A DNA stretch of 25,696 nucleotides from Laceyella putida (GCF_042665195.1 NZ_JBHTBW010000033.1:1-25696); one strand, 5' to 3'; positions 1 to 7,659 are shown, numbered from the stretch's first letter. The notes: generated from the letters alone by a model not told the origin. Translations and numbers: made by a program.

Positions 1-15
1 TTTATCGTCTAGCCA

Positions 16-54
16 ACAAACCCCTTCTGAACACCGTTTTCAGAAGGGGTTTGT
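16..54. terminator. Bidirectional hairpin terminator
   Basis: A perfect 15-bp inverted repeat (arms 16-30 and 40-54) around a 9-nt loop. The outer stem is A/T-only at its base (ACAAA/TTTGT), so it could work in either direction. It lies beyond the stop of the minus-strand oxidoreductase stump and may be its terminator or that of a gene to the left of the window. Confidence 0.7.
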
Positions 55-64
55 CTACAGTCTG

Positions 65-92
65 AATGATGCGAAAAACATTTCGCATCATT
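65..92. repeat. 12-bp perfect hairpin
   Basis: Arms 65-76 and 81-92 (AATGATGCGAAA and its complement) flank the loop AACA. It sits 18 bp past the stop of the minus-strand stump. There is no clear T run on either side, so it may be a 3' stabilising hairpin rather than a full terminator. Confidence 0.5.
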
Positions 93-110
93 TTCATGTT
101 TTGCGATGAT

Positions 111-254
111 TTAAACGGGCTTGTCGACACAGGCCTTAAAATGAAGAATGGCATCAATCAGCTTCCACCCTTGTTCATGGCTGAGAAACGGCAGATACAT
201 TTTTTGCGCAATGCCGCCAAGCCCCACCATTCCCACTGGCAACGCTCGCTTCAT
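111..254 (-). pseudogene. N-terminal stump of a Gfo/Idh/MocA-type oxidoreductase (47 aa)
   Basis: A 47-codon minus-strand frame opens with ATG at 254 behind a good ribosome site (AGGAGGAA, about 8 nt upstream). Its start reads MKRALPVGMVGLGGIAQKMY followed by LPFLSHEQGW. The GxGGIAxKxYLP pattern is the NAD(P)-binding Rossmann start of the Gfo/Idh/MocA dehydrogenase family, whose members are normally 330-380 aa. After about residue 34 the similarity stops, and the frame ends at 111 just before two hairpins. I infer an internal deletion that joined the first about 100 bp of the gene to its 3' end or to unrelated sequence. The translation signals remain intact, so a short peptide may still be made. 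The family call rests on the Rossmann motif alone. Confidence 0.65.
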
Positions 255-269
255 CACTGATTCCTCCTG

Positions 270-311
270 TTGTCAATCCTCACAATCCCCTAATATGATA
301 CGATATGTTAG
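270..311 (+). promoter_or_regulatory. Probable sigma-A promoter for the GNAT gene with an overlapping palindrome
   Basis: TTGTCA (270-275) and TATGAT (294-299) are 18 bp apart and point to the GNAT gene at 373. An imperfect 22-bp palindrome of the form CTAAnAT-N8-ATnTTAG (290-311) overlaps the -10 box and lies upstream of the divergent oxidoreductase stump, so it could be an operator for that lost gene. The palindrome's role is inference. Confidence 0.4.
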
Positions 312-372
312 ATAAAATAGATGAACAAACAAACACATTTCTCTTTGAAAATTTGAGCAAAGGAGACATCCC

Positions 373-873
373 ATGTACATTCGTCCAGTTAAACGCACCG
401 ATACGAACATGCTCTTTTCTTTTTTTGAGCAATTGGACAGCGAAACCTCCTTTCTGTTGTTTGAACCCGGAGAACGAAATCCTTCGCTTGAGCGGCAAGA
501 AAAACGATTGGAGCAAATTCTCGCCAGCGAACAGGAACGCATGTGGGTGGTAACGGATGAACAGCAGATCGTGGGTTACTTGGGATTGCGCCGGGGAAAC
601 GCAAACCGGACCCGCCATGCCGCTGTGATCGCTCTCGGTCTGTTGCAAACCTACTGCGGACAGGGCTGGGGCACACGGTTACTTCAGCAAGCCGAAGCTT
701 GGGCCCGTGAACATCGGATCCGTCGGTTAAGCTTAACCGTCATGGTGCACAATGAACGGGCCCTCCGGCTGTATCTGAAACAAGGTTTTGCGATCGAAGG
801 GCTGCAAAAGGATTCACTGCTTGTGGACGGAAACTATGTAAATGAGGTTGGGATGGCCAAAATATTAGACTGA
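373..873 (+). CDS. GNAT family N-acetyltransferase (RimI-like)
   Basis: A 166-aa single-domain protein of the GNAT superfamily, which moves an acetyl group from acetyl-CoA to an amine. The acetyl-CoA pyrophosphate-binding motif A is visible around residues 96-110 (TYCGQGWGTRLLQQAEAWA, the Q/RxxGxG/A pattern). It is followed by a typical motif B with HNERALRLYLKQGFAIEG, the N-x-R-A-x-x-L-Y-x-x-x-G-F signature of ribosomal-protein-type acetyltransferases. The ATG is preceded by AAAGGAG at 8 nt. The gene stands alone between a probable promoter at 270-299 and a terminator at 943-990. The substrate cannot be told from the sequence. Confidence 0.88.
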   Translation: MYIRPVKRTDTNMLFSFFEQLDSETSFLLFEPGERNPSLERQEKRLEQILASEQERMWVVTDEQQIVGYLGLRRGNANRTRHAAVIALGLLQTYCGQGWGTRLLQQAEAWAREHRIRRLSLTVMVHNERALRLYLKQGFAIEGLQKDSLLVDGNYVNEVGMAKILD

Positions 874-942
874 TTGCGGAAAATCAGCCTCCACACAAAC
901 ATGTCGTTCCCATCCATACAACGAAACCATTTCTTAAGGCCA

Positions 943-990
943 AACAAAAACCCATGCGCTCGTTGAACAGAGCCCATGGGTTCTATTGTT
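943..990. terminator. Terminator between the GNAT gene and amt
   Basis: Stem AACCCATG (949-956) pairs with CATGGGTT (975-982); the loop holds a second small GCTC/GAGC pairing. T-rich sequence follows on the plus strand and A-rich sequence on the other side, so it can serve both the GNAT gene and the convergent amt gene. Confidence 0.7.
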
Positions 991-1092
991 TATTTGACAC
1001 ATCCCTCACCAACAAGGTCTGTGGTATTACCTTTTCGTTGGTATCGGAGTTTGCGATTTTACATTACTGATCGTCGCCCACAATGCCGCAGT

Positions 1093-2370
1093 CTACATGA
1101 TTCTGCGTGCTCCATCAACTTGTTGCATAAACAGGACGTGTTCTGGATAGCTGTAGCTGCCATGCTCACTGATGTCCAAGCCTTTCAATTCATTCTCTTT
1201 CGATACGCGCAAGCCCATGGTTTTATCCAAAACCCAGAGCACGATGAAAGAAACGAGCGCCACATACAAAGAAGCTGCAACCACTCCCACAAATTGCACG
1301 CCCAATTGGGTGAATCCGCCACCATAGAACAATCCCGCTTTTCCGATTCCCACTTTTTCCACCAAGCGCGGCGAAGCGAAAAATCCGGTGGACAAGCTGC
1401 CCCACATCCCGGCTATCCCATGCACGGAGAAAGCAAAGACGGGATCATCGATTCCTTTTTTGTCAAAGTAAATGGCAGTATAAGTGGTAAGGGCTCCCGC
1501 CACCAACCCGATCACTACCGCCGCCCAGGGTTCAACAAAGGCACAAGCCGCCGTGATCGCCACCAAGGCTGCCAACACCCCGTTTAAAATCGCTGGAATT
1601 TCCGCTTTTCCAATCAACAGGCGAGAAGCGAAGAAAGCAGCCAAAACTCCGGATGCCGCAGCCAAGGTTGTGGTCAAAGCGACATAACCGTAAAAACCGT
1701 CTTGCGCGCTGAGCGTGCTGCCGGGGTTAAAGCCAAACCATCCCAACCAGATAATCAAGACACCCAATACGGAATACACTTGGTTGTGACCTGGAATCAC
1801 ATTGGATGAACCGTCGCGATTATATTTGCCCAAACGCGGTTTCAACATCAACGTCGCCACCAGCGCCGCGATCCCACCTTGCAAATGGACCACCGTGGAA
1901 CCGGCGAAATCCTGTTTCCCCCAAGCGTGCAACCAGCCTTCCGCGCCCCAAATCCAATGCCCGATGACCGGGTATATCAATACGGTATAAATAAGAGCAA
2001 AAATCAGATAAACACCCAATTTGGCGCGTTCTGCAAATCCACCCCAGGCAATGGCCAGGGATACAGCCACGAAAGACAATTGGAACAAGAAAGAAATCTC
2101 AATCGGAATCGCATCTTTATCCGCCGGAATATCGAGAAACCAGCCCGTTTGGCCAATCCATGTCCCCTCACCAAATGTCAAACCATAACCGACGGCCCAG
2201 AAAGCCAAGGCGGCAACCGAGAAGCCCAGCAACTGTTTACTGGCAATGTGACCAGCGTTTTTCATTCGCGTCGCCCCTGCTTCCAATAAGACAAACCCAG
2301 CTTGCATAAATATTACGAGAATGGTACACAGCATCACCCAAATAGAATCAACGGCCAAGGTTACCGTCAT
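1093..2370 (-). CDS. amt: Ammonium transporter, Amt/MEP/Rh family
   Basis: A 425-aa polytopic membrane protein with the Amt signature: MQAGFVLLEAGATRMKNAG near the N terminus, the two pore histidines in VVHLQGGIAAL and FSVHGIAGMWG, about 11 hydrophobic segments, and a C-terminal tail containing GLDISEHGSYSYPEH, the cytoplasmic region that in this family contacts the PII protein. It conducts ammonium across the membrane at low external nitrogen. The start at 2370 is chosen over an ATG six codons upstream because GAGGAGG lies inside that extension at the right distance from 2370. No glnK/PII gene follows; the next gene downstream is on the opposite strand. A perfect TnrA/GlnR box at 2450-2466 indicates nitrogen-source control. 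Confidence 0.95.
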   Translation of the reverse strand: MTVTLAVDSIWVMLCTILVIFMQAGFVLLEAGATRMKNAGHIASKQLLGFSVAALAFWAVGYGLTFGEGTWIGQTGWFLDIPADKDAIPIEISFLFQLSFVAVSLAIAWGGFAERAKLGVYLIFALIYTVLIYPVIGHWIWGAEGWLHAWGKQDFAGSTVVHLQGGIAALVATLMLKPRLGKYNRDGSSNVIPGHNQVYSVLGVLIIWLGWFGFNPGSTLSAQDGFYGYVALTTTLAAASGVLAAFFASRLLIGKAEIPAILNGVLAALVAITAACAFVEPWAAVVIGLVAGALTTYTAIYFDKKGIDDPVFAFSVHGIAGMWGSLSTGFFASPRLVEKVGIGKAGLFYGGGFTQLGVQFVGVVAASLYVALVSFIVLWVLDKTMGLRVSKENELKGLDISEHGSYSYPEHVLFMQQVDGARRIM

Positions 2371-2414
2371 GTTTGTCCGCCTCCTCATGTCATATAAACT
2401 AACATCTTAGTTGC

Positions 2415-2443
2415 ATATTATCATACAGTCATATAACGGACAA
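2415..2443 (-). promoter_or_regulatory. Probable sigma-A promoter of amt
   Basis: Read on the minus strand: TTGTCC (2438-2443), a 17-bp spacer, and TAATAT (2415-2420). The predicted transcription start is near 2408, about 38 nt before the ATG. The weak -35 box fits a promoter that needs an activator. Confidence 0.55.
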
Positions 2444-2449
2444 TATATA

Positions 2450-2466
2450 TGTAAGATTATCTGACA
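2450..2466. promoter_or_regulatory. TnrA/GlnR box upstream of amt
   Basis: The 17-bp sequence TGTAAGATTATCTGACA matches the Bacillus TnrA/GlnR consensus TGTNANAWWWTNTNACA at every defined position. Its centre is about 50 bp upstream of the predicted amt start point, the spacing typical of TnrA-activated promoters in Bacillus subtilis. The window encodes GlnR at 16057-16461; whether the genome also encodes TnrA cannot be seen. Confidence 0.8.
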
Positions 2467-2490
2467 TAGTTATTTTTTTATTTAACATAA

Positions 2491-2526
2491 AAAAACCAGC
2501 CATTCCGATGATCATCGGAATGCTGG
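2491..2526 (-). terminator. Terminator of dnaD
   Basis: Stem CCAGC plus ATTCCGATGA (2496-2511, with one bulged C at 2501) pairs with TCATCGGAAT plus GCTGG (2512-2526). On the minus strand it is followed by seven Ts. It isolates dnaD from amt, whose promoter lies just beyond. Confidence 0.85.
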
Positions 2527-2549
2527 CCATTCCTTCCCTCTATACTCTA

Positions 2550-3278
2550 TTATTCTTGGTTTACCCAGTTATAAAATGAAAAGCCATTCTGACGCGCCGG
2601 AGACTTCTCCTGAACATTGGTTTGATATAACATTCCTTTTTGTCTAAATTTACGCGAATATTCCACCGCATCTTCCGCTGAACGCACTTGATTGCGTTGC
2701 CACTCAAATAAAATGCGATCAATATAGCGGAAATTGAGCTTGCCACAAAATACGGCTTCGCGTAGCGCGGCTTCGATCAACTCTTCCCGTTGCCCATCCT
2801 CATCCAGCCAACGCACCAGCATTTGGCACTCCATCGGTGACAAGGCCCTGCCAAATTCCTGTTCAAACAAGCGGAAAATATATTGATAGGATTCTTCACT
2901 CTTGGAGGTGTCTTCCTCTTCCTTGGATATATAGGAAGAGACCAGTTGCTGAAACAGCGGCGTCAATGAAAAGCGCTCGCTGCGCAACCCGTATTCATTC
3001 ACCTCATCATCAATGTGCAAAAAGCCCCCCCGTACTAACTGCTCAATCAAGCCGACGATCTGTTCTTCGGTCATATTCATGCGTTCGCGCAATTCGCTTG
3101 CCGTTGGAAACTCCTTATGCTCTTTCTGCTGATAAAGCATAATATGGATCAGTAGCATCACTTGCGGTTCTGTCAGGCCTACCCGCTTATATTCCGTAAA
3201 TAACAACACCGGCAGAGAGAGCGAACCTTGTTCAAGGAGATGAACGAGAGCGGTCTGCACTGATCCTTTTCGATCCAT
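2550..3278 (-). CDS. dnaD: DnaD family replication initiation protein
   Basis: About 242 aa. DnaD acts with DnaB and DnaI in Firmicutes to load the replicative helicase at oriC and at restarting forks. The N-terminal half (residues about 1-105) has the winged-helix layout with FPTASELRERMNMTEEQIVG. The C-terminal DnaD/phage-type domain ends with LNFRYIDRILFEWQRN, the conserved YxxxI/W DNA-binding motif. The length fits (B. subtilis DnaD is about 230 aa). The start at 3278 is preferred: GAGGTGG lies about 7 nt upstream, while the two in-frame starts further up overlap that ribosome site. The gene follows asnS on the same strand, as in B. subtilis, but two hairpins separate them, so it may have its own promoter. 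Confidence 0.9.
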   Translation of the reverse strand: MDRKGSVQTALVHLLEQGSLSLPVLLFTEYKRVGLTEPQVMLLIHIMLYQQKEHKEFPTASELRERMNMTEEQIVGLIEQLVRGGFLHIDDEVNEYGLRSERFSLTPLFQQLVSSYISKEEEDTSKSEESYQYIFRLFEQEFGRALSPMECQMLVRWLDEDGQREELIEAALREAVFCGKLNFRYIDRILFEWQRNQVRSAEDAVEYSRKFRQKGMLYQTNVQEKSPARQNGFSFYNWVNQE

Positions 3279-3346
3279 GTTCATCCACCTCACTTATCCA
3301 CTATACTATAACACGCACGTTCGGTTAGAAATAGACTTGAAAAATC

Positions 3347-3388
3347 AAAAAAAACCGTATCCATATCCATTAAAAGGATACAAAGGTT
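3347..3388 (-). terminator. Terminator-like hairpin in the asnS-dnaD gap
   Basis: On the minus strand GTATCC (3381-3376) pairs with GGATAC (3362-3357), flanked by AACC/GGTT, and is followed by an eight-T run (3354-3347). It lies in front of dnaD and after the asnS terminator. With the TGTCAG/CTGACA hairpin near 3420-3440 it could form part of a leader that attenuates dnaD, or it could end a short transcript. I do not recognise a known riboswitch. Confidence 0.5.
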
Positions 3389-3460
3389 TCCATCGAGGTG
3401 AAAGCGAGCACCCAACCATGTCAGCCTACCTGACACAGCAGCTTAACATCAGCCCCAATC

Positions 3461-3482
3461 AAAAAGCCGCCCAGACGGGCGG
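3461..3482 (-). terminator. Terminator of asnS
   Basis: CCGCCC (3482-3477) and GGGCGG (3472-3467) around a 4-nt loop, followed on the minus strand by CTTTTTG. It starts 12 bp past the asnS stop. Confidence 0.85.
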
Positions 3483-3494
3483 ACAATGGAATGA

Positions 3495-4787
3495 TTATGG
3501 GTATAAACGGTTTAACATGCGTGGGAACGGAATCGTTTCACGCACATGATCCAAGCCACAAATCCAAGCGACGGTGCGCTCCAAGCCTAGGCCGAAGCCG
3601 GAGTGGGGCACGCTTCCGTATTTGCGCAAATCGAGGTACCATTGATAGGCTTCGAGCGGCAGGTTATGTGTGGCATAACGCTCTTCCATCAGCGCCGGGT
3701 CATCGATCCGTTGGCTTCCCCCAATGATTTCCCCATATCCTTCAGGCGCAATCAGGTCGGCGCACAACACGACTTCTGGCCGAGTTGGGTCCGGTTTCAT
3801 GTAGAAAGCTTTGATCTCCGTAGGATAGTGCGTGATGAAGACCGGGCGGTCAAAGCTTTCGGCAATCTTGGTCTCGTGGGGAGCACCAAAGTCTTCGCCC
3901 CATTTAAAATCGGCAAACCCTTCTTTATGCAACAGTTCGACCGCCTCATCATAAGTGATCCGTGGGAAAGGCGCTTTTACCTGTTGCAGCTTGCTGATAT
4001 CCCGATCGAGGGTTTTCAATTCTTGCTCACAATTTTTCAGCACTTGTTGCACCACATGGGTGAGCATTTGTTCCTGGACTTCCAAGTTTCCTTCATGATC
4101 GACAAACGCCATCTCCGGTTCGATCATCCAAAACTCAATCAGATGGCGACGCGTTTTGGACTTTTCAGCGCGGAAAGTGGGTCCGAAAGAGTACACTTTG
4201 CGCAGAGCCATCGCCGCCGCTTCCATATAAAGCTGGCCACTTTGCGTGAGGAACGCATCTTCGTCAAAATATTTGGTATGGAAGAGGTTGGTCGTCCCTT
4301 CACATGAAGATGGCGTCAAAATGGGTGGGTCAACCAAGGTGAATCCTTGCTGATCAAGAAACCCTTGAATCGCCCGGATAATTTCCGCACGAATGGCAAG
4401 AATGGCCCGCTGGCGCGGAGAACGCAGCCACAGATGACGATGATCCATCAAGAAATCAACACCATGCTCCTTTTTGGTGATCGGATATTCTTCGGCCACT
4501 TGAATGATCTCCAAATGAGTCACATCCAGTTCAAACCCACTTGGCGCACGATCATCTTGGCGAACCGTCCCCGTCACATACAAGGAGCTTTCCTGCGTCA
4601 ATTTGGTCGCTTCTTCCCATACCTCTGGAGCCACTTGATTCTTTACCAATACGCCCTGAATAAATCCGGTTCCATCCCGCAATTGCAAAAATTGGATTTT
4701 CCCGCTGGAACGTTTATTATATAGCCATCCGCCCAGTTTGACTTCCTGGCCAACATGCGCGGCTACTTCTTTGATCGTCGTAAGCAC
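3495..4787 (-). CDS. asnS: Asparaginyl-tRNA synthetase
   Basis: A 430-aa class IIb aminoacyl-tRNA synthetase that charges tRNA-Asn. The N-terminal OB-fold anticodon-binding domain (about 1-105) begins with the typical VGQEVKLGGWLYNKRSSGKI. The catalytic core carries motif 1 (FLDQQGFTLVDPPILTPSSC), motif 2 (FRAEKSKTRRHLIEFWMIEPE) and motif 3 (GFGLGLERTVAWICG). AsnRS is favoured over AspRS by the length, the absence of the GAD insertion and the dnaD neighbour. The GTG start at 4787 gives the expected N terminus; only a weak G-rich ribosome site (GATGGGGG) precedes it. A consensus promoter lies at 4826-4855, and no T-box leader fits in the short untranslated region. Confidence 0.95.
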   Translation of the reverse strand: MLTTIKEVAAHVGQEVKLGGWLYNKRSSGKIQFLQLRDGTGFIQGVLVKNQVAPEVWEEATKLTQESSLYVTGTVRQDDRAPSGFELDVTHLEIIQVAEEYPITKKEHGVDFLMDHRHLWLRSPRQRAILAIRAEIIRAIQGFLDQQGFTLVDPPILTPSSCEGTTNLFHTKYFDEDAFLTQSGQLYMEAAAMALRKVYSFGPTFRAEKSKTRRHLIEFWMIEPEMAFVDHEGNLEVQEQMLTHVVQQVLKNCEQELKTLDRDISKLQQVKAPFPRITYDEAVELLHKEGFADFKWGEDFGAPHETKIAESFDRPVFITHYPTEIKAFYMKPDPTRPEVVLCADLIAPEGYGEIIGGSQRIDDPALMEERYATHNLPLEAYQWYLDLRKYGSVPHSGFGLGLERTVAWICGLDHVRETIPFPRMLNRLYP

Positions 4788-4825
4788 GTATGTAAACCCC
4801 CATCTCTTAAATTAAACCGATTTTA

Positions 4826-4855
4826 ATTATACAACTCCCCGTTTTGAACAGTCAA
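4826..4855 (-). promoter_or_regulatory. Sigma-A promoter of asnS
   Basis: On the minus strand TTGACT (4855-4850), an 18-bp spacer and TATAAT (4831-4826). This is a near-consensus promoter about 40 bp before the asnS start. Confidence 0.75.
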
Positions 4856-4956
4856 TGAACCGCCACAAACTCTGCTGTGTTAAAGAACCATTATATTACT
4901 TATAATAAATAGATAGAATGGACTGAATCCTTTGTTTATGAAGTGGGTGAATCTTT

Positions 4957-6126
4957 CTGAAAAAGATATTTTTATTGACCATTTTCTTCTTTTGCCTTAT
5001 AGTCGCCATCTCGTTTTTCACCTTTTGGGCACCCCACGTCCAGGCGCCTTCCACTTCACCTGAACCATCAGGGCCCGAGCCCGCTCCCCTTCAACCCAAA
5101 GTGGTTAAAATAGCGGCATTCGGCGATGTGATGATGCATCTTCCCCAGGTAAAGGCAGGCCAAACCGCCGCGGGCGGCTATGATTTTCGCCCCTTTTTCA
5201 AAGAAGTGAAGCCCTATCTGTCGACTGTTGATCTGGCAATCGGGAACCTGGAAACCACCTTGGCCGGCAAAAGCTTGCCGTACAGTGGATTCCCCCGCTT
5301 TAACGCCCCCGATGAAATCTTGTCCGCGCTCTCTTATGCGGGAGTTGATTTGATGAGCACAGCCAACAATCACGCGATAGACACGGGCGAGCGGGGCGTG
5401 ATCCGCACTTATCAACAAATGCGCAAAGCAGGCATCCAACCGGTCGGAACCGCTCCCACCGCCGCGGACAGAAAGCCGGCATGGATGCGGAAAAACGGCG
5501 TGACACTCGCCTTTCTCGCCTACACGGAATCTACCAATGGCTTGCCCGTTCCCAAAGAGAAACCCTATTTGGTTAATCGGCTGAACATCCCGCAAGTCGC
5601 CAAGGATATTGCGGAAGCGAAAAAACAAGGAGCGGACGCCGTGATTGTTTCTCTGCATTTCGGAGTGGAATATCTGCGCAAACCAAACGAGAGACAAACC
5701 AACGTGGCCCACCAAATACTAAAGAGCGGCGCGGACGTCATATTGGGCAGCCATCCCCATGTGTTGCAGCATGCCGAGAAAATGACAGTGGACGGAAAAG
5801 ACAAACTGATCATCTACTCGATGGGCAACTTTATCTCCAACCAGCAAGCCCCTTACACGGATGAAGGGATCATTTGGTTTTTTGATGTGGAGAAGAACCC
5901 CGCTTCCCATTTCGTTACCCTTAAAAATATCGCCTATCTGCCAACGTTTACCCATAGCTATTACGGCAAACAAAGCCGGCAATACGTCGTGCTTCCCGTC
6001 ACCGGCCAAACCCCAGACCCGCTTTTTCCTTATCCGGGATTAACGAAGACCAAATGGCAGGCCACTTGGCAACATACCACAACATTGATAAAAGGGAAAG
6101 GGGATTTTCCCGTTTATACAAAGTGA
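4957..6126 (+). CDS. CapA/PgsA-family secreted metallophosphatase-like protein
   Basis: A 389-aa protein of the CapA family, a calcineurin-like phosphoesterase fold associated with poly-gamma-glutamate or capsule assembly at the cell surface. Metal-site motifs are visible in order: AFGDVMMH, IGNLETTL, STANNHAID, SLHFGVEY, LGSHPHVLQ and YSMGNFISN. The best N terminus starts at a CTG codon at 4957 (15 nt after AAGTGGGTG). It gives a textbook signal peptide, a K-K pair then IFLLTIFFFCLIVAISFFTF and an A-x-A-like site near HVQA. The next usable start (TTG, 4975) would lose the positive N-region. No capBC/pgsBC genes adjoin it, so a role in polyglutamate export is not supported; orphan CapA-like proteins are common in Bacillales. 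Confidence 0.85.
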   Translation: MKKIFLLTIFFFCLIVAISFFTFWAPHVQAPSTSPEPSGPEPAPLQPKVVKIAAFGDVMMHLPQVKAGQTAAGGYDFRPFFKEVKPYLSTVDLAIGNLETTLAGKSLPYSGFPRFNAPDEILSALSYAGVDLMSTANNHAIDTGERGVIRTYQQMRKAGIQPVGTAPTAADRKPAWMRKNGVTLAFLAYTESTNGLPVPKEKPYLVNRLNIPQVAKDIAEAKKQGADAVIVSLHFGVEYLRKPNERQTNVAHQILKSGADVILGSHPHVLQHAEKMTVDGKDKLIIYSMGNFISNQQAPYTDEGIIWFFDVEKNPASHFVTLKNIAYLPTFTHSYYGKQSRQYVVLPVTGQTPDPLFPYPGLTKTKWQATWQHTTTLIKGKGDFPVYTK

Positions 6127-6139
6127 CCCTCCATTTCCC

Positions 6140-6168
6140 GCACTTTCTTAATCGGAAAGTGCTTTTTT
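6140..6168 (+). terminator. Terminator of the capA-like gene
   Basis: GCACTTTC (6140-6147), 7-nt loop, GAAAGTGC (6155-6162), then six Ts. It starts 13 bp after the stop. Confidence 0.9.
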
Positions 6169-6356
6169 CGTGCGATCATTTCTTTCTCAACACAAATATT
6201 ACGATATACGAAATAAACTGCAGAAAGCAGCCGCGATCCCTAAACTAAATAAAGCCTATCCCCTTTTACCTCTTTTGACTTATCCTCTTTATTTCCTTTA
6301 CGCTTATTTTTAGTCTTTATTTAAAAATGAAATCTTGATCGCAAGGATGTGAGTGT
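6169..6356. other. Intergenic, A/T- and pyrimidine-rich, no gene seen
   Basis: This stretch holds C/T-rich runs (6258-6320) with repeated CTTTA/CTTTT words ahead of the MFS gene. I see no open frame with a ribosome site and no convincing promoter pair, although transcription of the MFS gene probably starts here. Confidence 0.3.
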
Positions 6357-7523
6357 ATGGAATTGGTTGATCCAAAGCGGAAACGGGCACGGAACATTAC
6401 CGTGTTTGGCACTTTCCTCGCTTTTATGGGAATCGGGGTCGTGGATCCGATTCTTCCTATCATCGCCGAACAGATCGGCGCAACCCATTGGCAAGTGGAA
6501 ATGCTGTTTACCGCTTATATTTTTACCATGGCCTTTATGATGATCCCGTCCGGCTTATTAACAGGCAAATTGGGTGACAAAAAAATGATGCTCATCGGCT
6601 TGGGCGTGGTGACTCTTTTCTCGTTGGCTTGCAGCCTCTCTCATACGATTGCGCAACTTTCCCTGTTTCGGGCAGGTTGGGGATTGGGCAATTCCTTTTT
6701 CTTCGCAACAGCGATGACTTTGCTGATCGCATTATCCGCGGACGTAAGCAAAGCGGTTGGTTTGTACGAGGCAGCGATCGGGCTCGGCATGGCAGCTGGG
6801 CCGCTTGTAGGGGGAATTCTCGGGGGTTTGAGTTGGCGATATCCGTTTGTCGCTACAAGCTTATTGATGTTTGGCGCCTTCCTGCTTGTCCGTTTTTTCG
6901 TCTTTGAACCCGACACGATGCAAAATCGCAAGAAAGCCGGCCTGAAAGAATTGCTACACTTACTTTCCCATCGGCCGTTTATGATGGTTGGGATTGCTTC
7001 CATGCTGTACTATTACGGCTTTTTCGTTGTGCTCGCCTATTCGCCCCTCATCTTGAAATTAACGGCCATCCAATTGGGTCTCGTCTTTTTCGGTTGGGGG
7101 TTGTTTCTTGCCTACGGGTCGGCCATTTTATCCCATCAATTGGAGAAAAAAGCCGCACCCAAAACGATACTGCCTTATGGCCTCGCCCTGTTTGCCCTAT
7201 TGCTCGCGACGCTTGCCTTCAGTCACAATGCGACTCTCAGCGTCATCATCATTATCATCTCCGGTTTGGTCTCCGGTTTGAACAACGCACTGTTCACTAG
7301 TTACGTGATGGAAGTCTCTCCTTACGAACGCGGAATCACTTCAGGTGTGTACAATTTCGTACGCTGGTTGGGCGCTGCCATCGCCCCGGTATTGTCAGGA
7401 TTTATCGGCCATGCCTATTCAGCCACTACCCCTTTCCTGCTGGCCATGCTTTTGACCGTCATCGCCTTCTTCTTTATCATGGCTCCCGCCCACAAACCAA
7501 ATAAATTGAACCAAACCTCATGA
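6357..7523 (+). CDS. MFS transporter, DHA1-type drug exporter
   Basis: A 388-aa membrane protein with 12 predicted hydrophobic segments. Major-facilitator hallmarks: the loop 2-3 motif A as GKLGDKKMMLIG, and the TM5 antiporter motif C as GLGMAAGPLVGGILGG, which places it with H+-coupled drug exporters of the DHA1 (Bmr/Blt-like) group. TM1 carries GIGVVDPILPIIAEQIG, also typical. The second half begins near residue 210 after a basic loop. AAGGATGTGA precedes the ATG. The gene is monocistronic, ending inside a strong terminator, and no regulator adjoins it, so the substrate is unknown. Confidence 0.88.
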   Translation: MELVDPKRKRARNITVFGTFLAFMGIGVVDPILPIIAEQIGATHWQVEMLFTAYIFTMAFMMIPSGLLTGKLGDKKMMLIGLGVVTLFSLACSLSHTIAQLSLFRAGWGLGNSFFFATAMTLLIALSADVSKAVGLYEAAIGLGMAAGPLVGGILGGLSWRYPFVATSLLMFGAFLLVRFFVFEPDTMQNRKKAGLKELLHLLSHRPFMMVGIASMLYYYGFFVVLAYSPLILKLTAIQLGLVFFGWGLFLAYGSAILSHQLEKKAAPKTILPYGLALFALLLATLAFSHNATLSVIIIIISGLVSGLNNALFTSYVMEVSPYERGITSGVYNFVRWLGAAIAPVLSGFIGHAYSATTPFLLAMLLTVIAFFFIMAPAHKPNKLNQTS

Positions 7524-7572
7524 TGAAACAACCCCGCCATCTCGCTGCAAAATGGCGGGGTTGTTTCATCAT
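7520..7572. terminator. Strong terminator overlapping the MFS stop codon
   Basis: A perfect 21-bp stem (7520-7540 with 7552-7572) and 11-nt loop. The inner GC part is CCCCGCCAT/ATGGCGGGG. The left arm begins at the last codon of the MFS gene, so the stop codon lies within the hairpin. Confidence 0.88.
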
Positions 7573-7659
7573 GGAGCATGTTTACCTTTTTAACCAGCTT
7601 CTTAAAAAATTAATATATAATGAAATTATGCATCCATTCTACAAAGAGAGGTGACTTCC

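Noticed and set aside
66..260. 64-codon plus-strand frame at the left end
   Set aside because: It is the complement of the Gfo/Idh/MocA stump, which has a ribosome site and a recognisable Rossmann motif on the minus strand.
976..1587. 203-codon plus-strand frame at the amt 3' end
   Set aside because: It overlaps the minus-strand amt gene and shows no protein family features.
3603..4307. Long plus-strand frame of 234 codons
   Set aside because: It is antisense to asnS, whose motifs 1-3 fix the coding strand, and has no ribosome site.
4788..4974. T-box leader for asnS
   Set aside because: The promoter lies only about 40 bp from the start codon, leaving no room for a T-box, and no T-box sequence or antiterminator was seen.
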